From JBDSKH01 sp050245915 (GTDB lineage Bacteria > Actinomycetota > Actinomycetes > Actinomycetales > Microbacteriaceae): a DNA stretch of 12,313 bases. A program made the translations under genes and the position numbers. Shown here piece by piece: positions 6,369-12,313 of this stretch. Location: contig JBFWWZ010000062.1 of assembly GCA_050245915.1 (NCBI GenBank), forward strand, positions 1 to 12,313, read 5' to 3'. The notes below the pieces were generated by a model, which saw nothing but the letters and a program-made list of their open reading frames with translations, ran no database searches and was not told the origin of the DNA. Positions within the stretch are counted from its first letter, which is position 1. Every line of letters starts with the position of its first letter.

Positions 6369-6374
6369 AGCCTA
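6369..6374 (-). promoter_or_regulatory. Candidate -10 element of the benE-MFS operon
   Basis: TAGGCT (minus strand) is identical to the -10 proposed for the M3 peptidase and sits nine bases before the benE ATG. It would give a transcript with only a 2-3 base leader. No good -35 is visible at 17 bp (CGAGCC at 6392-6397), so the call rests on the -10 and its position. Confidence 0.4.
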
Positions 6375-6401
6375 GAACCGGCGCGGGGGGCGGCTCGCGT
6401 G

Positions 6402-6419
6402 CCACCGGACGGCGGGTGG
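6402..6419. promoter_or_regulatory. Dyad between divergent benE and ABC operons, possible operator
   Basis: CCACC (6402-6406) and GGTGG (6415-6419) are perfect inverted arms separated by 8 bp. The site lies upstream of both candidate -10 elements, so a bound protein could affect either operon. Short GC-rich dyads arise often by chance in this DNA, so confidence is low. Confidence 0.25.
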
Positions 6420-6434
6420 ACTGATGCGACGACG

Positions 6435-6440
6435 TAAACT
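6435..6440 (+). promoter_or_regulatory. Candidate -10 element of the ABC permease operon
   Basis: TAAACT stands out as an AT-rich hexamer in a GC-rich intergenic region, 56 bases before the GTG of the first permease. It would give a leader of about 50 bases, unlike the leaderless neighbours. No clear -35 lies 17 bp upstream (GCGGGT at 6412-6417). Confidence 0.5.
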
Positions 6441-6457
6441 CACCTAGCCACCATCCT

Positions 6458-6475
6458 GTCCGCACCGCTGCGGGC
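6458..6475 (+). other. Leader hairpin before the first ABC permease
   Basis: GTCCGCA (6458-6464) can pair with TGCGGGC (6469-6475), using one U-G pair, around the loop CCGC. It lies between the candidate -10 and the Shine-Dalgarno (GAGG, 6486-6489). It is too short and has no T-run for a terminator. It may affect mRNA stability or translation of the operon, or may be chance. Confidence 0.3.
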
Positions 6476-6496
6476 GAACCCCAGCGAGGTCCTCCC

Positions 6497-9400
6497 GTGT
6501 TGTCTGTCACGCGCATCCGTCAGAGCGCCGCTCTGCTGGGTGCGATCCTGGCGGTCGTGGCGATCATCGCCGCGCTCGCGGTGGGGATGGTGGGCTACCT
6601 CGCGCAGCAGGCGACCGACGGCGTGCGCGCCGGCCTGGAATCGCGGGCGGGCGCCGACCTCGCCGTGCGACCCGCCCTGCGGATGGCCGCCAACCCCGCG
6701 AAACAGGATGCGCAGGTGCGGGAGGCGGTGCGGGAGAGCTTCGCTCCGACCGGCGTCGACATGACAGTGTACCGCTCCGTCGAGAAGCGGGTCACTCTGC
6801 GGACCACCGATTCCGACGGCGGCGATCAGGACTCGACCGGCCTGGCCGCGAGCTACGACGACGCGCGCGAGCGGCTGCGCATCGTCGACGGTCGGTTCAC
6901 CGAGAGCGGCAACGAGGTGATGGTGCAGCAGCGCGCCGCGGAGGCGCTGCTGCTCTCGGTCGGCGACCAGCTGCTGATCGACGGGGCGCGGTTCACCGTG
7001 GTCGGCACCTGGGAGGCCACCGACTACCTGGATCCGCGCTGGTACGGCGATCCGATGATCATCACCGGGATCGAGGAGGACTACGGCCCGTTCGTCATCG
7101 ACGAGGCATCCTGGAGCCGGCTCGAAGGCGACCCGCGCGTCCGCTGGACGCTGGTGCCCGACATCACGCAGATCACGTCCGCAAACCTGTCCTCCGTCGC
7201 GGAGGCGTGGTCGTCGATCGACAGCACCTGGCGCGGCACCGTCGACGGTCTCGAGACGCTCGAGAAGCAGGGGCGGTTCACCCAGACCGCCGACATCCTG
7301 GGCGTCCGGGTGCGCGGGCTGAACGCCATCCAGCCCGTCGTGCTGCTGCTCCTCGCCGCGATCGCCATCGTGGCCCTCGCCGAACTCGGCAGGCTGCTGG
7401 CCGCCACCCGTGCCGACGAGACCGCGCTCATCTGGTCTCGCGGCGCATCGGCCCTGGATATCGCGGTCGCCACCGCGGTCGAGGTTGCGATCGCGGCCGC
7501 GCTGGGTCTGCTGCTCGGCGGCGCGGCCGGAGTCGGCATCCTGGTCGTGGCGACCGGCGGCGCGGACGTGCTCGGCACCCTCGGGCTCGCGGCGTGGCTG
7601 GTCCCGGCCGCGGGTGCACTGTCCGCGTGCCTGCTCGCCGCGGTGAGCGCGTACCGCTCCGCCGGGCGCCAGACCGTCCGCGACCCGTCCGACGCATCCG
7701 GGAGGGTGAGGAGACTGACCGCCCCCGGCCTGGTCGCACTGGTCACCGCGGCCGCGGTGCTCACCGTCTGGCAGCTGCGCCTGTACGGCTCACCGATCAC
7801 ACCGTCGAACACCGGAGGGTCGTCGGTGGATCCGATCGCCGTCGTCGCCCCGGCGCTCGCGCTCATCGCCGCGGTGCTGCTGGTCGTGCTGGTCTTCCCG
7901 CTTCTCGCCGGTCTCGGCGACCGGATGGCCCGCGCCGGACGGATCTCCTGGCAGCTCGCGATCCGCACCGTCGCCCGCCGGGTGTCGCTCGCCGTCGCCC
8001 CGCTCGTGGTGGTCTCGCTCGCCGCGGGCACCGCCGTGGTCGCGGCGGCGTACTCCGCGACCTGGACGCAGGCTTTCGACACCACCGGGGCGCTGCGTGC
8101 GGGAACGGACGTGCACATCACCTCCCGGATCGACGGGATCGGCCCGACGGCCCTCGCCGACGTCGCCACGGCACCGGGCGTGCGGCTCGCCGCACCCGTG
8201 GAGGTGCAGCCGCTGTCGGTCGGCGGGGAGTCGGGGTCCATCGTCGCCGCGAGCCCGGAGGCGCTGGCGACGCTGGCGACGGCCGCCTCGGGTGCGTTCG
8301 ATCCGGCGGCGGCAGCGCGCGACATCCGGGTCGCCAGCCATGCACCGGAACTGCCGGGGGATGCCACCCGCCTCGAACTGGACGTCACCCTGTCGGCCTT
8401 CGCCACCCCGCCGGCGATCACGGTCTGGATCGCGGACGGACTCGGCGTGCTGCGCGAAACGCCCCTGGAGCGCATCTCGCCGGACGGCGCCGAGATCACC
8501 ACCTACGCCGGGGATGTGCCGGCCACGCCGGCGCCTCTCGACGACCCGCCGCGTCTGCTCGGAGTCGACGTCGAGATCCCCGGCGACGCCATCTCCGGCG
8601 ACACGTTCGGCAGGCTGACGATGCAGACGCTGACCGCGGTGTCGCCGTCGGGTCGCACCGACGTGCCGCTCGACCAGAACTGGATCCCGGACTCCACCGA
8701 TCTGATCTTCTCGCCGCCCAACGCCGACGGGTCCGGCACCGGGTTCGTGGTGTACTCCGACACGGCCGAGGTGCGCATGACGCCGTCGTTCGACGGCACG
8801 TTCAACGACCGCATCGCACCCCCTGTCGTCGTGTCGCAGCAACTCGCCGACGCGTTCGACATCGGCGTCGGCGACACCGTCACCTTCGCGCTGCAGGACG
8901 GGGTGGACCGGCTGGACGCCGAGATCGTCTCCGTCGTCCCCGCCATCCCGGGCGCGCCGACGAACATCGCGCTGCTGATCGATCTGGGGGTGGTCCAGCA
9001 CTTCCAGCTGCGCACCACGGAGGAGCCGGCCCGAGCGCGCGACGTGTGGGTGCGCACCGACGAGCCGGAGGCCGTCGCCCACGAGGTGCGCGCCCTGTTC
9101 CCCGCGAACGCGCAGATCGACACGGCGGTGGATGCCGCCGGCCGCCAGGTGCTCGGCTCGGCGACCACCGCGCTCTGGGCGGGCGCGACCGGCTGCGGCA
9201 TCCTCGCGCTGATCGGTGTCGCCGTCGCCGCGCGGGCCCAGCTCCGCTCACGCCGGGGCGAGGTCGCCGTGCTCCGAGCCATCGGCCTCGGACCGGGAGC
9301 CCAGGCGGGGATCCGTGCGCGCGAACTCGGGGTCGTGATCGGCACCGGCCTGCTCGCCGGGCTCGCGGCGGGCGCGATCGTCGCGCTGCTGACCGTCCCC

Positions 9401-9586
9401 CAGCTTGCGCGGGCCGCCATCCCCGCCCCCTACCCGGTGATCGGCACCCGGATCGGGATCGATCTGATCGGGCTGGGCGTCGCCCTCGGCGGGCTGATCG
9501 TCGCGCTCGCCGTCGTGATCGCGGTGTCCGCCGCCGGGGTGTCCTCCGTCGCCCGCCGCGCCCTGCCCTCCGAGGCGGTGCGCTGA
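6497..9586 (+). CDS. Large FtsX/MacB-type ABC transporter permease (first of pair)
   Basis: A 1029-residue membrane protein built from two FtsX units. TM1 spans about 11-33, then an extracellular domain spans 36-278 (with VGDQLLIDGARFTVVGTWE at 155-173, a MacB-periplasmic-type stretch). A TM block follows (about 279-300, 322-353, 363-385), then two linking TMs (408-425, 447-471), TM7 (496-518), a second large extracellular domain (520-885) and three final TMs. About 10 TMs is usual for this fused type. The cytoplasmic coupling segment RRGEVAVLRAIGLGPG precedes the penultimate TM, and its counterpart in the first half is ADETALIWSRGAS (306-318). Such permeases work mechanically across the membrane or expel lipids, peptides or lipoproteins; the substrate here is unknown. 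GTG at 6497 has GAGG seven bases upstream. It overlaps the next permease by one base (TGATG) and is probably a heterodimer partner with it. Confidence 0.92.
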   Translation: MLSVTRIRQSAALLGAILAVVAIIAALAVGMVGYLAQQATDGVRAGLESRAGADLAVRPALRMAANPAKQDAQVREAVRESFAPTGVDMTVYRSVEKRVTLRTTDSDGGDQDSTGLAASYDDARERLRIVDGRFTESGNEVMVQQRAAEALLLSVGDQLLIDGARFTVVGTWEATDYLDPRWYGDPMIITGIEEDYGPFVIDEASWSRLEGDPRVRWTLVPDITQITSANLSSVAEAWSSIDSTWRGTVDGLETLEKQGRFTQTADILGVRVRGLNAIQPVVLLLLAAIAIVALAELGRLLAATRADETALIWSRGASALDIAVATAVEVAIAAALGLLLGGAAGVGILVVATGGADVLGTLGLAAWLVPAAGALSACLLAAVSAYRSAGRQTVRDPSDASGRVRRLTAPGLVALVTAAAVLTVWQLRLYGSPITPSNTGGSSVDPIAVVAPALALIAAVLLVVLVFPLLAGLGDRMARAGRISWQLAIRTVARRVSLAVAPLVVVSLAAGTAVVAAAYSATWTQAFDTTGALRAGTDVHITSRIDGIGPTALADVATAPGVRLAAPVEVQPLSVGGESGSIVAASPEALATLATAASGAFDPAAAARDIRVASHAPELPGDATRLELDVTLSAFATPPAITVWIADGLGVLRETPLERISPDGAEITTYAGDVPATPAPLDDPPRLLGVDVEIPGDAISGDTFGRLTMQTLTAVSPSGRTDVPLDQNWIPDSTDLIFSPPNADGSGTGFVVYSDTAEVRMTPSFDGTFNDRIAPPVVVSQQLADAFDIGVGDTVTFALQDGVDRLDAEIVSVVPAIPGAPTNIALLIDLGVVQHFQLRTTEEPARARDVWVRTDEPEAVAHEVRALFPANAQIDTAVDAAGRQVLGSATTALWAGATGCGILALIGVAVAARAQLRSRRGEVAVLRAIGLGPGAQAGIRARELGVVIGTGLLAGLAAGAIVALLTVPQLARAAIPAPYPVIGTRIGIDLIGLGVALGGLIVALAVVIAVSAAGVSSVARRALPSEAVR

Positions 9587-12264
9587 TGAAAGGGATCGGC
9601 ACGCTCGCGCTCATCGCGCGGCACCTGCGCTCGGGAGGCGCGGCATCCATCATCGTCGGGATCATCGTCGCCGTCGCGGTGCTCGCGGTCGCCCTCGCAC
9701 CCCGCGCCCTGGAGCGGCTCGGCACCGCAGAACTGCGGAGCGAGTTCCGCGACCAGACGCCCGCGCTGCTCGACCTCAGCGGCACCGGCGACATCGGCAT
9801 CCCGCAGGGAGCCGTCGACCCGTCGGCGGACAGCCTGCTCATGCCGACCGACGAGGCGATCGCGAAGATCCCGGGCCGCCTGCCGGCGCCGCTCAGCGAC
9901 GGCGCCTCGGCGGCCGTCTGGATCATCCAGTCGAACACCGCCAGAGGCGACCTGCCCCACTCGGCGATCACCACCTCGGCCCTCAAGCTCGCCATCGACC
10001 TGCATTGGGAGGACCGCGTCACCTTCCTCGAGGGGGAGGCTCCGGAGGCGTGGACGGGGAACGAGGCCGACCAGGACCTGATCGCCCTCCCCCCGATCCC
10101 GGTCGCCGTGTCCCAGTCCGCCGCCGAACTGATGGAGGTGGGGGTCGGCGACGTGATCGGCTTCCACCCCGCCGATCTGCTCGTGACCGGCATCTACGAG
10201 GCCACCGACCCCGGCGACCCGTACTGGGCGCACGCGAGCGACCTCGAGCGCGGGCGGATGGACCTCGAGACCGGCAAGCCGCCGACCGTCCGGGCATCGG
10301 TGTACATCGACCCGGCATCGATCACCGGGCTGCAGAACGTGTTCTCGGCAGGAGACCTCGCCGCCTGGATCACGCTCGACCCGGACGCGTACGAGTACGC
10401 GGACGCCTCCACGCTGCGCAGCCAGATCCGGCAGGCGGCGTCCAGCCGATGGGCGCTGCCGAGCTTCGGCTCCGTCGCGTTCCGCAGCGGGATGGGGGAT
10501 GTGATCGAGACGGTGCAGGGCCGGGTCACCTCGACCTCCGCCCTGCTCGCGCTCACCGGCTCCGGGCTGCTCGGGGTGCTGCTCGCGGTGTTCGCCCTCG
10601 GGATGCAGATCGTGATCCGCCGGCGCCGCACGGCGCTCGCGCTCGCCTCCGCCCGCGGGGCCGGTCGGCTGCAGGTGCGCGGGGCGATGCTGATCGAATC
10701 CCTGCTGATCGCCGTGCCGGGTTCGGCGCTCGCCATCGCCGTCGCGGCGCTGTGGCTCCCCGGCCGGATCGGTCCGGACGGCTGGGTTGCGCCGGTCGTC
10801 GTCGCGCTCGCACCCGCCGTCCTCGCCACCCTCCTCACCACCCCGCGCGCCCTGGCGGAACCGCGCACCGACCTCCGGGTGCGATCGCGCAGCCGCGTGC
10901 GCTGGGTCGCCGAGGTGGCGGTCGTGGCCCTCGCCGGGGTGGCGGTGTACCTGCTCGCGCGGCGCGGGCTGGTGGCCGCGAGCACGGTGGTGGGCATCGA
11001 CCCGCTGCTGGCGGCCACGCCGGTGCTGATCGCGGCCGCCGCGTGCGTCGTCGCGCTCCGGGTGTACCCGGTGCCGCTGCGGGCGGCCCAGCGGCTCCAG
11101 CACCGGCGGACCGGTCCCGTCGGCCTCGTGGGCACGGCACGCGCGGTGCGGGATCCCGCACTCGGCTTCGTCTCCGCGCTCGCGCTCGTGATCGGCATCT
11201 TCGTCGTCGTCTTCTCCGCGGTCACCGCCGGCACCGTGGAGAGCGGCCTCGCCGTCGGCGCTCGCGACGATGTCGGAGCCGACGTGCAGGTGCAAGCCCA
11301 CGACCTGCCGGAAACGCTGGTCGACGACCTGACCGCCCTCCCCGGAGTGCGGGCCGCGGTGACCTTGACGACGAACAGCGGGGTGGGCTTCACGGACGAG
11401 CTCGGCTCCACCGAGGTGAATGTGATGTTCGCCGACACCGAGGCCCTGCACGCGGTGCGCCCCGACATCCCGGTGCTGCGGCCGCAGGCCGACGGACGCC
11501 TCAGCCTGCTGATCTCCTCCGACTGGGCGTCCCGGGTGTCGGGCACCGACCTCATGGTGGGCTCGGCACTGGCCGCACCCGCCGGCGTGATCTCCGCCGA
11601 CGCGCTCCCGGGCATCTCGCGCCACTGGGTGCTGATCGATGCGTCGGAGGAAGCCGGGCTCGGCATCGAGTCCCGCGTCCCCGAGCGCATGCTGATCGCG
11701 CTCGACCCCGAGTCGCCCGCGGAGGTGAGCGCGATCGAGGACCTCGTGGTCGCGGCCCAGCCGGAGCCGTTCCGCGGAACCGTGCGCACCCTCGACGCCG
11801 CGGCACGCCTCGCTGAGGTACAGGCGGCGCCGACGGTCGCCGGCCTGCGCTGGGCACTCGTCATCACCGCGGCCGCCTCGCTACTGCTCACCCTCGTGAC
11901 CGTGATCCTCGCGTCCGTGGCGGCGGCGACCGCCCGCAACCGGATGGTCGGCGTGCTCCGCATCCTGGGGGTGGACGCCCGCCAGGTGCGCGCCATCGTC
12001 GCCTGGGAGACCGTGCCGGTCGCCGCGCTGGCCGTGCTCGTCGGCACGGGACTGGGCCTCTCGGTGCCGTATCTCGTAACCGCCGTCCTCGACCTGCGTG
12101 TGTTCGTCGGCGGCCACGTGCAGCCCGCGCCGGTCGTCGAACCGCTCTGGGTGGCGGCCGCGGTGGGCGCGTTCCTCGTCGTCGTCGGGCTGGCCTCCGG
12201 GATCGCCGGTGCGATCGGACGACGCTTCGCCCCCGCGGGCGCCCTCAAGATGGGAGAAGAATGA
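9586..12264 (+). CDS. Large FtsX/MacB-type ABC transporter permease (second of pair)
   Basis: An 892-residue permease with the same architecture as its upstream neighbour. An N-terminal TM (about 19-38, ASIIVGIIVAVAVLAVALAP) is followed by an extracellular domain to about 315. It has the stretch MEVGVGDVIGFHPADLLVTG, the counterpart of VGDQLLIDGARF in the first permease. A block of TMs and linking TMs follows, then a second extracellular domain and three final TMs. Coupling segments are RRRTALALASARGAG in the first half and NRMVGVLRILGVDARQV in the second. I placed the start at the ATG at 9586, which overlaps the TGA of the first permease by one base. The frame is open upstream to 7207, but those codons lie inside the first permease and give arginine-rich shadow sequence. 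The ATP-binding gene starts within its stop codon (ATGA), so all three are translated together. The substrate is unknown. Confidence 0.92.
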   Translation: MKGIGTLALIARHLRSGGAASIIVGIIVAVAVLAVALAPRALERLGTAELRSEFRDQTPALLDLSGTGDIGIPQGAVDPSADSLLMPTDEAIAKIPGRLPAPLSDGASAAVWIIQSNTARGDLPHSAITTSALKLAIDLHWEDRVTFLEGEAPEAWTGNEADQDLIALPPIPVAVSQSAAELMEVGVGDVIGFHPADLLVTGIYEATDPGDPYWAHASDLERGRMDLETGKPPTVRASVYIDPASITGLQNVFSAGDLAAWITLDPDAYEYADASTLRSQIRQAASSRWALPSFGSVAFRSGMGDVIETVQGRVTSTSALLALTGSGLLGVLLAVFALGMQIVIRRRRTALALASARGAGRLQVRGAMLIESLLIAVPGSALAIAVAALWLPGRIGPDGWVAPVVVALAPAVLATLLTTPRALAEPRTDLRVRSRSRVRWVAEVAVVALAGVAVYLLARRGLVAASTVVGIDPLLAATPVLIAAAACVVALRVYPVPLRAAQRLQHRRTGPVGLVGTARAVRDPALGFVSALALVIGIFVVVFSAVTAGTVESGLAVGARDDVGADVQVQAHDLPETLVDDLTALPGVRAAVTLTTNSGVGFTDELGSTEVNVMFADTEALHAVRPDIPVLRPQADGRLSLLISSDWASRVSGTDLMVGSALAAPAGVISADALPGISRHWVLIDASEEAGLGIESRVPERMLIALDPESPAEVSAIEDLVVAAQPEPFRGTVRTLDAAARLAEVQAAPTVAGLRWALVITAAASLLLTLVTVILASVAAATARNRMVGVLRILGVDARQVRAIVAWETVPVAALAVLVGTGLGLSVPYLVTAVLDLRVFVGGHVQPAPVVEPLWVAAAVGAFLVVVGLASGIAGAIGRRFAPAGALKMGEE

Positions 12265-12313
12265 CCGCTCAGATCGAATGCTCCGACCTGGTGAGGTTCT
12301 TCTCGGCCGAAGG
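12261..12313 (+). CDS. ABC transporter ATP-binding protein, 5' end only
   Basis: Only 17 codons are in the window (MTAQIECSDLVRFFSAE), so no Walker motif can be seen. The call rests on three points. The N-terminus has the form of LolD/MacB-type ATPases (short strand, then DLVRFF before the A-loop region). GGGAG at 12252-12256 lies four bases before the ATG. The ATGA overlap (12261-12264) ties it to the stop of the second permease, where an ATPase is expected because neither permease has its own. It would supply ATP hydrolysis for the permease pair. The gene continues beyond the end of the window. Confidence 0.75.
   Translation, partial: MTAQIECSDLVRFFSAE

Noticed and set aside
3588..6460. 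The 11-mer ACCATCCTGTC at 3588-3598 and again at 6450-6460, both shortly after CTAG
   Set aside because: Exact 11-mers are expected to repeat many times by chance in a window of this size, and the flanks do not extend the match.
6486..6494. GAGG-T-CCTC around the Shine-Dalgarno of the first permease as a self-sequestering hairpin
   Set aside because: A one-base loop cannot fold as a hairpin in RNA; it is more likely a chance short palindrome.
8264..8282. Direct repeat CTGGCGACG in tandem inside the first permease
   Set aside because: It encodes ALATLAT in a normal reading frame and reflects codon bias, not a mobile or regulatory repeat.
9430..11625. A 731-codon minus-strand open frame, and similar ones at 7790-9082 and 10194-12248, opposite the ABC permeases
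   Set aside because: They are high-GC antisense shadows with low-complexity composition; the plus-strand permeases have clear TM and coupling-helix patterns.
7207..12264. A single open frame of 1685 codons on the plus strand
   Set aside because: The first 793 codons lie inside the first permease in another frame and read as arginine-, proline- and glycine-rich shadow sequence. The real gene starts at 9586, where the upstream stop overlaps the ATG.
1..12313. Search for CRISPR arrays, tRNA or rRNA genes, IS ends, phage genes, toxin-antitoxin or defence systems
   Set aside because: No transposase, integrase, nuclease, restriction or toxin motifs and no regular spaced repeats other than the 14-bp operator array were seen.

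Overview
The window is very GC-rich, gene-dense DNA from an actinobacterium, most likely of the Microbacteriaceae. That placement is inferred from base composition, GTG starts, apparently leaderless promoters and the style of the proteins; no marker gene confirms it. Nine complete protein genes and the first 53 bases of a tenth can be supported. There are no tRNA, rRNA, CRISPR, IS or phage signatures.

Region 1 (about 1-1492, minus strand) is a small regulatory cluster. It holds an SRPBCC/AHSA1-type START-like protein, an ArsR-like winged-helix regulator, and a 78-residue protein of unknown function whose start overlaps the regulator's stop by one base. The regulator's own promoter lies inside a conspicuous 14-bp tandem repeat that forms three overlapping 18-bp inverted repeats, TGCAAAG-N4-CTTTGCA. 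This is the most striking non-coding structure in the window and a probable autoregulatory operator.

Region 2 (1493-3587, plus) is a 43-bp divergent promoter and a cytoplasmic M3-family peptidyl-dipeptidase (dcp) with all expected catalytic residues.

Region 3 (3588-3881, plus) is a 141-bp leader followed by a 50-residue single-pass membrane protein of unknown function. The leader holds a CCCCCTAAGGGGG dyad, a T-run, a CACGTG pair and a strong ribosome binding site.

Region 4 (3878-6359, minus) is a two-gene transporter operon: a BenE-family benzoate/H+ symporter followed four bases later by a 12-TM MFS exporter-like protein. No aromatic catabolic gene is in view.

Region 5 (6360-12313, plus) is a divergent promoter region and a translationally coupled ABC operon. 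It encodes two very large FtsX/MacB-type permeases (1029 and 892 aa), joined by a TGATG overlap, and then an ATP-binding protein whose start overlaps the second permease by ATGA and which runs off the end of the window.

Most of the window is ordinary. The parts that deserve a second look are the repeat operator with its unknown small partner, the run of probable leaderless starts, the mirrored divergent promoter at 1500-1529, and the orphan 50-residue membrane protein with its structured leader.
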